Assembly: GCA_025210525.1 (NCBI GenBank)
Contig: JAOARP010000047.1
Span: 372,001 to 436,000, forward strand
Source of the DNA: Marinisporobacter sp.
Lineage (GTDB): Bacteria > Bacillota > Clostridia > Peptostreptococcales > Thermotaleaceae
Direction of reading: 5' to 3'
DNA length: 64,000 nt
Within the stretch, counting starts at the first letter, position 1. Every line of letters begins with the position of its first letter. Shown here piece by piece: positions 26,277 through 36,181 of this stretch. The notes under the pieces are model-generated. The model saw nothing but the letters and a program-made list of their open reading frames with translations, did no database searches and was not told the DNA's origin. A program made the position numbers and the translations under genes.

Positions 26277-29200
26277 TTAAATTTCAAACAAATTCATCTG
26301 CTTTTGTTCTCCCAGTCTTAATAAAGCCTTTGGATCATGATCTTTAAAAAAGGCATAATGAATTTCCTTTTCTTTATCAATGATTAGACTATTTCCATTA
26401 ACAGTTTCTCGTAGTTTACAACTATATACAACTGGAAAATAATTTCTTATAAATTTTCCTTCTGTATGAGCTGTAAGGGCAATAAGCTGAAATCCTAATT
26501 TCTCTGCTATAAAAAATACAGGATCTAATACATGATCACTAGATGCTTTTCCAAATGGATTGTCCACAATCACTGTTCGATTAGTTTTTATTCCTATAAT
26601 AATACTTTGTCTTTTTTCAGCTAAATAATTGAGTATTCCTAAAAACAGTGTCATATTTTTACTCCATTTTTCTCCACCTGACCACTTATTTGAATTTTCC
26701 CAGGTTGTAGGAGCGCTGCTAACTTTTCCATCATTTGTAACTTTCCGACAGCTTACTTTGATCACATTATTTTTTAAAATAATTCTTAATAATTGCTTTG
26801 ACTGTAGCCATTTCTCAATCTCTTTTCTTATATCTACATCCTTATCACTACCATCTTCATTTTTAAATTGGTTACTTTCAAGTTGCTTAATCATCCAATC
26901 TACATGTTTTCTTAATTCTTCTTTTCCTTCTTGTTGATTCCACTCAGGAATATTAAATTTATATATTTCCTTCCACTGATCTTCTACTTTAATCCTTGTA
27001 TTCTTTGGAATGATCCTAAGTTCATCTGTTACAGTTGCTACATACGTATATAAATGTTGTATAAACTGTTCAAGCTCCTTATCATGCTCTCTCATATCAT
27101 CCTCAGCTATTTTAATAATTCTTGAGAGGTTCTCATGCATCTTATTCTGCCATTGAGTCATATCTTTATAGCTATTTTTATATCTCACACCTGCTATAGT
27201 TCTTTCCTTTAGTTTAGGATCTTTTATACAATCATTACAAAAATTCGTAAATATATTTTTGTGATTTTCTACTTCTTTCATCGCTGTACTTAATTCATTT
27301 TTCAAATTTGTAAGTTCATGAATTAACTGATCAATAAATCCTTTCCGATCATAAGGAAAATCTCTTGTTGTATCTTCACCAAGCATTATATCCTCTACAC
27401 CATCTATTAAAAAGCTGAATCTTCCATTATTAATTTGTAGGTTGTTGATTATTTTATCTATATTCATTTTTTCTTCATTTAATCTTTTATAGATTTTCTC
27501 ATTTTGATCTTTTCTTTTGATACATTCTTTTTTTTCCTTCTGTATTTGATCTTTCACTTTGTATAAAGGTTCTTTAAAAATATATAGTTCTTCATTTTTT
27601 TTATAAAAATCTTGTTTTCGAAGAGTATATTCAAGTTCCCTTTTGTTGTATTCATCTTCTATATTCTTAAACTTATTTTCTAACTCTTTCAGAACAGGTT
27701 TTAATTCGTTAATTGTAGTAATTAACTTCTCTATTTCTTCTTCTCCATAGGATGGAAATATAAAGGCTTCATTAATTGCATATTCGCTTTGCTTTCTTTC
27801 TATTTCTAAATTTCTTTTTAAATTTTTCTTGTTTTTTTCTTCTTTTTTTATTGCACCCTCTATACTTTTTATGCTTCCTTGTGTTTTATATAATAAATCC
27901 TTTAAATTTTGTCTCTCTATCTCTAAAGTAACTTTAGCACTTTCCACAAACTTAGGCATAGCCCTTATAACTTCACCATATAACGGATCATCCTTTAGCA
28001 TATTCATTCTATATTCAAAATCTCTCAAATTATCTCGTAAATCCTGCAATATAGCATTGATTGTTTCAATTTCTCTATTCAATTTTTTAATTTGAGCTAC
28101 TTTCTTATTGATTTTTTCTTGTAATACATATATAAAAGAAGCTAAGCTTTCTTTTTCATTTTCCCCATTCATATAATCTTGTGCTAGCTGTACCCAATTG
28201 TTTAATAAGTTGTTTTCATCTTTCCATTCCATTATTTTTTTGTTCAATTGTCTAATTGTATCGTCAATATCCCCTTGCCTTTTTTTTATTTTTCCAATAG
28301 CCTCATAACTACTATATAATTGTTCTCCTACTATTGCATACTCCTCTTGTAATCTTTGATAGTATTCATAACCATTTTCTATGAAGAATTTTTTTAATTC
28401 ATTGAAAATATGACTACATTCATCCATCTCATATTCTTTATCTTGTCTTTTTTGAGTAATTTCTTTAGCTTTACTATTGAGTTCCTCCTTCCATTTTTTA
28501 AAATGATCCTGATTCATATTCTTAACCCAATATTTTGGAAATATTATATTTTCATTGATTACTTGTCTCCCCTCTATGATGCTTCTAGCTTCTCTTTCTC
28601 TCAATATAAAAATAGGAACTGTCATTTTTTCTATATTTTCATGAATACACTTCTCTAGTTTTAAAACTTCATTTTCTTCTACAACAATAGTCATAGACCA
28701 ATATGGATAGTTTTTCATATACTGTTCTACTTCCAGCTGAAAAACATTTGAAGCTCTTTGAATATACTTGCTTCCAATCTCTACAAATGAAAACTGACTT
28801 TTCCAATTCTTTACCCACTCTTCTAATAGGGGATCTGGTGTAAAATACTTATTTTTTTGGTAATCATCTATAAACCGTCTAGCTATGCGCTCTTGTAACA
28901 AGAGGTTCTCTTTTTCGTTTCTTAAATACTCACACTTATTCCCTATATAATGTATAATCGAATCTTCTCTTGTATATAAGGAATTCATATAGTTCCAACT
29001 ATTATTCATTTCTTTTATTTTTTCTAATAAACTACTATGCTTTTTATTGATGTTTTCTAGCCTTTCATGAATCAATGTTTGATCTTTCTCTAACCTAGCT
29101 ACTTCTTTTCCATATGAAGCTAGTTGATCATTAAGGATTGTCTTTTCATTTTGTATACTATGAATCGTCCCATGATTTTCAACAATATTTTTTTCTAGCT

Positions 29201-30329
29201 GACCAATTTTTTCTTTCCATTTTAATTGTTGTTCTTTTATATTATCTTGCTGAGGATTCATATGCATTCTAGTAGCAAGAGCTTGTATATTTTTTTCTAT
29301 AGTAATTCTTTGACCCTCTTTTTCATTTTTATCCCTTAACAAGCTTTCTTTCTCATCAGATACTATTTGTAATTTTTTGTTGTATTCACCCAACTGTTCT
29401 TTATTTCCTCTAATCTGTCCTTCTATCAATATTTTTTCTTTTTTGAAATTTTCTTCTTCCTTTATAAAATAGCCTCTTATCTTTGAATTGCTTTCTACTA
29501 ATTTTTCTTTAAGTTCTTCTACATCTGTATCTTCCTCTAATCTTCTTAACTGCATTTCATATTCTTCTATGTTCTCTTTTGTTTCATTGATTTCTCTTTT
29601 GATTTTTCCGATCTTTAAGTTGGTTAATTCCTTTTGTTTTTCATCATAGCCATATTTTATTTGATCATACTCTTCCTTTAAATTTTCATATACAAGCTGT
29701 GTTGCATCTACTTTTTCTTTTAATTTGGCTATATAGTATGATTCTTTTCTCTCTATTTCCTTATAATCAGCTTCTATTTGTTCCATATCTTTTCTATTTT
29801 CACTAATGCTTTTATCAATATTCTTTTGTTCATCCTTTACATATAAATACAGCGCTTTACCATATTGTTTCTTCTTTATAAATCCTTCGTTTATATGATG
29901 ATATTTTAAGTATATATCCACATACCGATCAATCTGTTCTTTAATCTGTTTACTTTCATTTATTCTTTCTCGTAATTGTTTATGCTTTTTAAAATGTTCT
30001 CTTTGTTTTTCAAATGTTTTCACAAAATCTTCTGTACCATTTTCTGAAATAGCTTCTTCTACTACTGGTATGAGTAGCTTGTCTACTAACTGACTAGTTG
30101 TTTTACATCCATCAAAAAATTCTTCTACGCCCCCCTCTGCACCATTAATGAGGGCGATATTTCTCCATTCTGATGGAATAATCTTAAATTGTTCTTCTAT
30201 AAACTCATGGAAATCTTTTATGGTTTTAAAAGTTTTTGCATTCATAGATTTTTGAGCCATATATTGATAATAATCATTTATTTCACCTTTACTAGCTGGA
30301 CGTTTTTTACCATCTGTACTTTTTTTCAC
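26277..30329 (-). CDS. jetC: JetC-like SMC/coiled-coil ATPase of a Wadjet system, apparently lacking its N-terminus
   Basis: The 1350-residue frame has long coiled coils (about 100-460 and 650-1100) around a hinge-like centre. The C-terminal ATPase half has the signature WSGGEKWSKNM (about 1216) and Walker B TVIVDNPFGKASSDH (D about 1256). No Walker A GxxGxGKS/T occurs anywhere. The frame stays open for 49 codons above the GTG at 30329 and reads RRYALTAVTLFLNNNKLDS, typical of the region just after a Walker A helix. It then runs into the end of jetB with no ATG, GTG or TTG. So the 5' part with Walker A seems deleted, and the protein is probably inactive or poorly made. Confidence 0.8.
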   Translation of the reverse strand: MKKSTDGKKRPASKGEINDYYQYMAQKSMNAKTFKTIKDFHEFIEEQFKIIPSEWRNIALINGAEGGVEEFFDGCKTTSQLVDKLLIPVVEEAISENGTEDFVKTFEKQREHFKKHKQLRERINESKQIKEQIDRYVDIYLKYHHINEGFIKKKQYGKALYLYVKDEQKNIDKSISENRKDMEQIEADYKEIERKESYYIAKLKEKVDATQLVYENLKEEYDQIKYGYDEKQKELTNLKIGKIKREINETKENIEEYEMQLRRLEEDTDVEELKEKLVESNSKIRGYFIKEEENFKKEKILIEGQIRGNKEQLGEYNKKLQIVSDEKESLLRDKNEKEGQRITIEKNIQALATRMHMNPQQDNIKEQQLKWKEKIGQLEKNIVENHGTIHSIQNEKTILNDQLASYGKEVARLEKDQTLIHERLENINKKHSSLLEKIKEMNNSWNYMNSLYTREDSIIHYIGNKCEYLRNEKENLLLQERIARRFIDDYQKNKYFTPDPLLEEWVKNWKSQFSFVEIGSKYIQRASNVFQLEVEQYMKNYPYWSMTIVVEENEVLKLEKCIHENIEKMTVPIFILREREARSIIEGRQVINENIIFPKYWVKNMNQDHFKKWKEELNSKAKEITQKRQDKEYEMDECSHIFNELKKFFIENGYEYYQRLQEEYAIVGEQLYSSYEAIGKIKKRQGDIDDTIRQLNKKIMEWKDENNLLNNWVQLAQDYMNGENEKESLASFIYVLQEKINKKVAQIKKLNREIETINAILQDLRDNLRDFEYRMNMLKDDPLYGEVIRAMPKFVESAKVTLEIERQNLKDLLYKTQGSIKSIEGAIKKEEKNKKNLKRNLEIERKQSEYAINEAFIFPSYGEEEIEKLITTINELKPVLKELENKFKNIEDEYNKRELEYTLRKQDFYKKNEELYIFKEPLYKVKDQIQKEKKECIKRKDQNEKIYKRLNEEKMNIDKIINNLQINNGRFSFLIDGVEDIMLGEDTTRDFPYDRKGFIDQLIHELTNLKNELSTAMKEVENHKNIFTNFCNDCIKDPKLKERTIAGVRYKNSYKDMTQWQNKMHENLSRIIKIAEDDMREHDKELEQFIQHLYTYVATVTDELRIIPKNTRIKVEDQWKEIYKFNIPEWNQQEGKEELRKHVDWMIKQLESNQFKNEDGSDKDVDIRKEIEKWLQSKQLLRIILKNNVIKVSCRKVTNDGKVSSAPTTWENSNKWSGGEKWSKNMTLFLGILNYLAEKRQSIIIGIKTNRTVIVDNPFGKASSDHVLDPVFFIAEKLGFQLIALTAHTEGKFIRNYFPVVYSCKLRETVNGNSLIIDKEKEIHYAFFKDHDPKALLRLGEQKQMNLFEI

Positions 30330-30430
30330 AAATGGGATATTTTCAATAGTATGTTCATCATCATAACCATATTCATAAGTATATTTATAAGAATCTAGCT
30401 TATTGTTATTTAGAAATAAGGTAACAGCCG

Positions 30431-31162
30431 TTAATGCATATCTTCTAATTGATACATAAAATCTAGTATCCCTCGATTAAATTCGTATTCCATATAGTAT
30501 CTTTGCACAATAGTTTTTGCCTTTTCAGTTAATTCAATCTCATTGTTCCCTATATCCTTTATTAATTCTTGCTCCTCTAGAAATTTCTTTGTATTATTTA
30601 AAATGCTTAATCTACTTGCAGTCCGTGCATCTTGCTTCTTTGCACTTTCCTTCAAATCATCTAAGGGGTCCCACTTATCTAGTATTGTTAACCAGTTGTA
30701 TTCATACTCCTTTTCAAGCTCTTTTAATGTATCTATATCATATTCCTTAAGAGAAAATATCCTTTCATTTACATTCATTAGCCAATCATCCATAGAAATA
30801 AAATCCCTTGTAGGATTTATGCTTTGATAACCATCATAAAATTCTCCAAATAATATGATAATGGTTACATACATTAAATAGATATCTGCATTTAAAGCTT
30901 TTGAAGGTAAATATTCTCTCTTGATACTATCATTTGAAACATGAAATATAGAACTTATGGATATAGGAATCATATAAATATAATCTCCTGCTACAAATAT
31001 TGTACATGCTACTTCCTTCGCAAACTGATCAACCAATCCTCTGATCACATCATCTGCAAGATATAGTCTTAATTCATCCTTTTCTACATATCCATCAACC
31101 GATAGTTTAGAATATATTTTAAAAGCTTTCATCACCTGCTCATGGTCATAGTAAATCATCAT
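30431..31162 (-). CDS. jetB: JetB-like (KITE-type) subunit of a Wadjet system
   Basis: This 243-residue protein is a tandem winged-helix-like subunit in the JetB position (DUF6063-like in my judgement). An acidic N-terminal half is followed by ELTEKAKTIVQRYYMEYEF near the C-terminus. It overlaps jetA by 17 bases, behind GGAGGG. In Wadjet complexes JetB bridges the JetA kleisin and the JetC ATPase. Its last codons abut, out of frame, the jetC reading frame; if jetC lost its 5' end by deletion, the JetB tail may also be altered. Confidence 0.75.
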   Translation of the reverse strand: MMIYYDHEQVMKAFKIYSKLSVDGYVEKDELRLYLADDVIRGLVDQFAKEVACTIFVAGDYIYMIPISISSIFHVSNDSIKREYLPSKALNADIYLMYVTIIILFGEFYDGYQSINPTRDFISMDDWLMNVNERIFSLKEYDIDTLKELEKEYEYNWLTILDKWDPLDDLKESAKKQDARTASRLSILNNTKKFLEEQELIKDIGNNEIELTEKAKTIVQRYYMEYEFNRGILDFMYQLEDMH

Positions 31163-32657
31163 ATCCCTCCAATCTTATAATCATATTTTTAATACTATAT
31201 CGCGCACTACCCTTAACCGTCCCCATTGTTTCCATTACATGTAAAGTAGTATATTTTTCATGTAAAAACTCTATTACCTTCTTTAGTAATAATTCTTTTT
31301 CATCCTTTTCCATATTCATCTTCAATGGTGATTTCTGATGTAGGATGATAAAAAAGTAGTAAAATAAGGAATCATTGAGTATTTTCTCATAATTATTCTT
31401 TTCCATATAATCTACAATTTCCTCAATAGTCGTTTCACTTTTTCTATCTAGTACCTTTAATATAATTTCCATGATGTACTCAAAATTTTTCTGCTGAATT
31501 TCTACATCTCTTTTTATTTCCTTCTCATTTTTCATATCTAAAAACTCGTTTGTCTTTTCTTCTTGATCTTTTTTTTCTATTCTTTGTGGTGAAAATACAG
31601 TACATGGTGACCATACTTGTTTCTTTTCTAAATATAAGAATGGCTTAATCAATTGTTTTGATGCAATCAGCGGTAATGGTGTAGAAAACATTCTTGATAC
31701 AATCTCTTTTTTAAAATTAAAAGAATCTACTCCCACATAATATAAAGATTCAGAAGCTGCTTGCAGAGTAGATGTCTTTAGTTCTATACTCCTCTGTAAA
31801 AGTTTTCTATGAACTGCATGTACTTTTCCTAATTCTTTATAGATTTTTATAATATAATCATAGGTCTTTACATCTTTTTCATCCTTTAATTCATAAGATA
31901 GCTTCTTCCTTGTTTCATTTACAAAGGTTTGTAATTCATCAAATTCATCATTTTCCCGCTTTAACCTTATATTGATATCTTCTATTAAATTTTTATATCT
32001 TATATAGGTTTTCTCCGATAAAATATTTTGTTGTACTTCATGCTTTATTTTTTTCATTCTTTCTTCTAATGTCTCAACATCTATCCTCATTTCATCTATT
32101 TGACGCAGTGCTCCAACAAATTCTCCCTTTTCTAGTTGTTTTCTTAATAATAACTGATTGATGGATAATTGAAATTCACTAAAATACTCTTTCGTTGCAA
32201 ACACTAGCTCTAACCCTTGCTCATCTAATGTATAGTATTGGGTATTATTTTTTATATCTGATTTAGATGCCTTTAGAATAGAATATTCTACAATTTCATT
32301 TTTCCTATTTTCCCAATTATAAAAGCTTCTAAAATTCCGTTTGCCACTAGGTGGTCTAAATACTTCTATAATAGTCCTTGCAACATTTCCAAACCCCTTA
32401 TCATCTAAATCTATTTCATCTTGGTTCATCTCATAAAGAAACTTTGCAAGCTCCGCTACACCAGTTTTTTTATTTCTCATAAGCATATTTTCAAAAAAGA
32501 AAAGAAGAGTTAATAATCCAAGGCTAAAAAAATCAATATATTTTCCACTATGATCCTTCGTCTTTTTGTTATCCAGCTTGTAAAGTGGATCAAACAATGC
32601 CAATCTTTGTACTCTATCCCTATAATTTTCTGTAACCCCTTTTATAAATGTGTCCAT
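31146..32657 (-). CDS. jetA: JetA-like (kleisin-type) subunit of a Wadjet system
   Basis: This 503-residue, mostly helical protein has a central coiled coil (about 195-280) and a low-complexity charged linker EKKDQEEKTNEFLDMKNEKE. Both fit a kleisin that links the JetC heads. Position and size match JetA of Wadjet operons; sequence motifs alone are weak. The ATG at 32657 is chosen because GGAGGAACG lies upstream. It overlaps the end of jetD by 16 bases, showing tight coupling. Confidence 0.7.
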   Translation of the reverse strand: MDTFIKGVTENYRDRVQRLALFDPLYKLDNKKTKDHSGKYIDFFSLGLLTLLFFFENMLMRNKKTGVAELAKFLYEMNQDEIDLDDKGFGNVARTIIEVFRPPSGKRNFRSFYNWENRKNEIVEYSILKASKSDIKNNTQYYTLDEQGLELVFATKEYFSEFQLSINQLLLRKQLEKGEFVGALRQIDEMRIDVETLEERMKKIKHEVQQNILSEKTYIRYKNLIEDINIRLKRENDEFDELQTFVNETRKKLSYELKDEKDVKTYDYIIKIYKELGKVHAVHRKLLQRSIELKTSTLQAASESLYYVGVDSFNFKKEIVSRMFSTPLPLIASKQLIKPFLYLEKKQVWSPCTVFSPQRIEKKDQEEKTNEFLDMKNEKEIKRDVEIQQKNFEYIMEIILKVLDRKSETTIEEIVDYMEKNNYEKILNDSLFYYFFIILHQKSPLKMNMEKDEKELLLKKVIEFLHEKYTTLHVMETMGTVKGSARYSIKNMIIRLEGYDDLL

Positions 32658-33664
32658 CCACCGTTCCTCCATATAGCTTTTATCTCTTCTTTTTTTAACC
32701 CTTCTTGAGGGTAATACCCTTTACTATTTAATAATGTTTTGATCTCTTTTCTTTCATTATCATTAAAGTATTCTAAAAAATTATTCAGTGCACCTTCATT
32801 TCTCCTTTGGTTCTCTTTTCCTTTTGTAAAAGGTTTATTCATTAAACTTTTGTAAAATGGCACAGCTATATCTGTAGATCTTTTTTCATTGAGTGCATTC
32901 CATATAGAAATACCTTCATAATCTATATCCCCAAAATAAAATAGCTTGTGATAACATCCTTCAAGTCCTAATTGTTTTTCTAACATAACAATATTAGATA
33001 CAATTTTCCATCCTGCTCCATATATTAATGAAGTAAAGGTTGTTTCATGTAATAAATCTAAAAACATATGAAAAGTAGCTTTGTTTTCTACAATCATATG
33101 CATATGTACATCTTTCCCTATTTCATTTGGATTAATAGCCATCATAAGAGGATCGTTTTTATATGAGACCTTTAGCTTTTCCCAAAGCTTTAATCTCTCT
33201 AATAGTCTTCTTCCTCCCTTTTCATCAATCCATTTTTCATCCCCTATGATTTGATAGGATCTTTCTGGAGATGAAACTTCCTGATCTGGAAAACCATTTT
33301 TTTGAATATATTTATCAATCTTTTTTATATAAGGTAAATCCCTGTCCCATTCTTTTTCTTTTAAAGATGTATATGCTTTTAAGTCAATACTCGGATGTAA
33401 TTGAAGTTTAACTATCTGAATCTTATCTATAAATTTGTCTTTAAGATATGTTTTATTAATGCGATATGTATTATATAAAGGAATAGTCTTAAGATTTGTT
33501 TTATGTGCTTTTACAGGTCTTAATATATCTTTTTCTTCAAGTATCTTTATTTGCATTGCAAAATCCTTATATTCTGTATCCCCTGCAACTAAACTTTCTA
33601 GTTCCATCAAAGGTATTTCTTTATTTTTACGTGATTTCAAATATGAAAGTATCTTTTTATCCAT
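32642..33664 (-). CDS. jetD: JetD-like Toprim nuclease of a Wadjet system
   Basis: This 340-residue protein has a C-terminal DUF2220/TopoVI-A-like Toprim domain. The metal-binding glutamate is in HMIVENKATF (about E193) and the Asp pair in LFYFGDIDYEGISIW (about D246 and D248). The N-terminal part carries winged-helix segments. JetD cuts plasmid DNA once JetABC has measured its circular topology. All acidic residues are present, so this subunit looks competent. It is the first gene, behind AAAAGG with ATG at 33664. Confidence 0.85.
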   Translation of the reverse strand: MDKKILSYLKSRKNKEIPLMELESLVAGDTEYKDFAMQIKILEEKDILRPVKAHKTNLKTIPLYNTYRINKTYLKDKFIDKIQIVKLQLHPSIDLKAYTSLKEKEWDRDLPYIKKIDKYIQKNGFPDQEVSSPERSYQIIGDEKWIDEKGGRRLLERLKLWEKLKVSYKNDPLMMAINPNEIGKDVHMHMIVENKATFHMFLDLLHETTFTSLIYGAGWKIVSNIVMLEKQLGLEGCYHKLFYFGDIDYEGISIWNALNEKRSTDIAVPFYKSLMNKPFTKGKENQRRNEGALNNFLEYFNDNERKEIKTLLNSKGYYPQEGLKKEEIKAIWRNGGWTHL

Positions 33665-33815
33665 AATCATCACCTTTTTTCATTTGTTTGAATCTATTAT
33701 AGCATAACATTCTATCATTAACTTTATTGTAATTTTGTAAATCAAATCCATATATTTTTTTATTTCAGTTTTTATAATTCAACTTTCTACTTTTCTTTTA
33801 ATTTCATCAGCATTT

Positions 33816-33846
33816 AAAAAGACACGGCTAATTTCCGTGTCTTTTT
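33816..33846 (-). terminator. Terminator after metA
   Basis: AAAAAGACACGG pairs with CCGTGTCTTTTT across a seven-base loop, with U-tracts on both strands. It ends the metY-metA transcript ahead of the Jet operon promoter. Confidence 0.88.
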
Positions 33847-33885
33847 CATTTCATCATTATATAGTTTTTTTCATAAATTTATCCG

Positions 33886-34800
33886 CTAAACAATTTCCTC
33901 TATATCATAAGGTGTTACCTGATAAACATAATTAATCCAGTTTTTAAATAATAAATTTGCATGACCTCTCCATCTTACAATAGGCTCCTTTGAAGGATCA
34001 TCATCTTTAAAGTAATTCTTTGGTATAGCAATATCCATCCCCTTATTAACATCTCTTTCATATTCATTTTTTAATGTATGTGGGTCATACTCTGAATGTC
34101 CTGTGATAAAAATCTGTCTTCTGTCTTTGCTCGCTACAATATGAACTCCTGAATCTTCAGATTCTGTTAAAATTTCTAGCTCTAGTATTTTTTCTATATC
34201 CTCTCGAAGAACTTCTGTATGACGTGAATGAGGTACATAAAATTCATCATCAAAACCTCTTAAAAGCTGTGTTTTCTTCTTAGTGATAGTATGTGGAAAA
34301 ATGCCAAACATTTTTTCCGCTAATTCATATTTAGGTACTCCATAATGATAATAAAGTCCTGCTTGTGCACCCCAGCATATATATACTGTTGACATAACAT
34401 TTGTCTTTGAATATTCCATAATCTCTTTTAATTCATCCCAATAATCAACCTCTTCAAATCCCATGAGTTCAACAGGTGCACCTGTAATAATCATTCCATC
34501 AAATTTTTCACCCTTCACTTCTTCAAAGGTTTTATAAAAATTTAATAGATGTTCTTCGGAAGTATTTTTTGATTGATAAGTTTTAGGATGCAGTAAAGTT
34601 ACATCTACTTGTATAGGACTATTGGCTATTAAAGAAAGTAGTTGTGTTTCTGTTTCAATTTTTTTAGGCATTAGATTTAATATGGCAATCCTTAAAGATC
34701 TTATATCCTGATGCATAGCCCGAGTTTCATTCATAATAAAAATATTCTCTTGTATCAAAATATCTACAGCAGGAAGATTCTTAGGAACAATTACTGGCAT
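33886..34800 (-). CDS. metA: Homoserine O-acyltransferase, predicted acetyl-CoA-specific
   Basis: This 304-residue MetA-family enzyme has the catalytic Cys142 in [11 protein letters not shown], with His in the TGHSEYD segment. Residue 111 is Glu, in [16 protein letters not shown]. Known work on MetA enzymes links Glu111 to acetyl-CoA use and Gly111 to succinyl-CoA use. So it should make O-acetyl-L-homoserine despite the common name succinyltransferase. That suits the cotranscribed O-acetylhomoserine sulfhydrylase 15 bp upstream and the SAM riboswitch that controls both. Confidence 0.93.
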   Translation of the reverse strand: MPVIVPKNLPAVDILIQENIFIMNETRAMHQDIRSLRIAILNLMPKKIETETQLLSLIANSPIQVDVTLLHPKTYQSKNTSEEHLLNFYKTFEEVKGEKFDGMIITGAPVELMGFEEVDYWDELKEIMEYSKTNVMSTVYICWGAQAGLYYHYGVPKYELAEKMFGIFPHTITKKKTQLLRGFDDEFYVPHSRHTEVLREDIEKILELEILTESEDSGVHIVASKDRRQIFITGHSEYDPHTLKNEYERDVNKGMDIAIPKNYFKDDDPSKEPIVRWRGHANLLFKNWINYVYQVTPYDIEEIV

Positions 34801-34815
34801 AAGTACACCTCCATC

Positions 34816-36102
34816 TTAACTATTTTTTAATTTATTTAGTGCTTGATCAAAATCTTCAATAATATCTTCTGCATCTTCAATTCCTACAGAAACCCTTATG
34901 AGATCAGGCAAAACCCCTGATGCAATTTGTTGCTCCTTCGTAAGCTGTCTATGGGTTGTACTTGCAGGATGCAGTAGAGATGTTCTTGCATCTCCTAAGT
35001 GAACCACTAAAGCAACTAATTTTAGGTGTTTTGCTAATTCCTTTCCTGCCTCTGCTCCTCCTTTTATTCCAAAAGTAAGGATACCACTTGCTCCATTTGG
35101 TAGATATTTTTTACAGTTTTTATAGCTTGAATGATTAGAAAGAGCAGGATAACTCACCCAACTAACCATTTCATGATTTTGTAAGAACTGGGCAAGCTTT
35201 AATGTATTTTGGCTATGTCTTTCCATTCTCAAATGAAGTGTTTCTAAACCTAGATGAAATAAAAATGCATTAAACGGACTCATACAACATCCATAATCTC
35301 TTAAAAGTTGTACCCGTGCCTTAACAATATATGCCATATTGCTAAAGCTTTCTACATATTTAAGTCCATGATAGCTTAGATCGGGTTCTGTAAGTTCTGG
35401 ATATTTTCCATTATCCCAATTAAAATTACCTCCATCAATCACCACTCCTCCTACACTGGTTGCATGACCATCTGTATATTTGGTAGTTGAGTGAATAACA
35501 ATGTTCGCTCCTAGTTCAAAAGGACGACAAAGGCATGGTGTTGCTAATGTATTATCTACAATAAAAGGTACATCCATTTTCTTTGCAATACGAGCGAATT
35601 TTTCAAAGTCTAATATATTCAAACCAGGATTTCCTATAGTCTCTCCAAAAATAGCTCTCGTATTTTCTTTAAAATGTTTTAGGATTTCTTCTTCTTCTGA
35701 TTCTGGATCTACAAAGGATACTTCTATCCCTAATTTTTTAAAAGTAGTAGACAAAAGATTATAAGTTCCTCCATATATAGTAGATGCAGCTACAATATGC
35801 TGACCACTTTGACAGATATTTAGAAGTGCTAAAGTGGTTGCAGATTGACCAGAAGCTGCTGCAACAGCGCCCACGCCACCTTCTAATGCATTTATCTTCT
35901 CTTCAAAAGCAGCAACAGTAGGATTGCTAATTCTTGAATACATATGTCCTGCTTTTTCTAAATCAAATAAAGCTGCTACCTCATCTGAATCTTCATATCT
36001 ATAAGTTGTACTTTGTACAATAGGTAGTACTCTTGCTTCTCCTGCCTTTGGGTCGTATAATCCCTGTACACATAATGTTCCTTTTCTAAACTTTTTTTCC
36101 AC
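34816..36102 (-). CDS. metY: O-acetylhomoserine sulfhydrylase (PLP enzyme)
   Basis: This 428-residue Cys/Met-metabolism PLP enzyme has the cofactor lysine K208 in IHSTTKYTDGHATSVGG, AAASGQSATTLALLNI early on, and YSRISNPTVAAFEEKI. It converts O-acetylhomoserine and sulfide to homocysteine. It starts with GTG behind AGGAGGGG and precedes metA. A SAM-I riboswitch with terminator lies upstream, so it is made only when SAM is scarce. Confidence 0.95.
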   Translation of the reverse strand: MEKKFRKGTLCVQGLYDPKAGEARVLPIVQSTTYRYEDSDEVAALFDLEKAGHMYSRISNPTVAAFEEKINALEGGVGAVAAASGQSATTLALLNICQSGQHIVAASTIYGGTYNLLSTTFKKLGIEVSFVDPESEEEEILKHFKENTRAIFGETIGNPGLNILDFEKFARIAKKMDVPFIVDNTLATPCLCRPFELGANIVIHSTTKYTDGHATSVGGVVIDGGNFNWDNGKYPELTEPDLSYHGLKYVESFSNMAYIVKARVQLLRDYGCCMSPFNAFLFHLGLETLHLRMERHSQNTLKLAQFLQNHEMVSWVSYPALSNHSSYKNCKKYLPNGASGILTFGIKGGAEAGKELAKHLKLVALVVHLGDARTSLLHPASTTHRQLTKEQQIASGVLPDLIRVSVGIEDAEDIIEDFDQALNKLKNS

Positions 36103-36123
36103 GTTTATCCCCTCCTAATAATA

Positions 36124-36155
36124 AAAAAAATCTTCCCCTGAAAAATGGAGAAGAT
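36124..36155 (-). terminator. Riboswitch expression-platform terminator
   Basis: On the minus strand AUCUUCUCC pairs with GGGGAAGAU, followed by TTTTTTTT. It lies between the SAM-I aptamer and metY. SAM binding should free this terminator. Confidence 0.88.
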
Positions 36156-36181
36156 CATCATCACCTATGTATAAACAATAG

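Noticed and set aside
30330-30476. A non-standard ATT or ATC start restoring a full JetC.
   Set aside because: Even the longest open frame back to the stop at 30477-30479 lacks a Walker A, so an unusual start would not give a complete ATPase.
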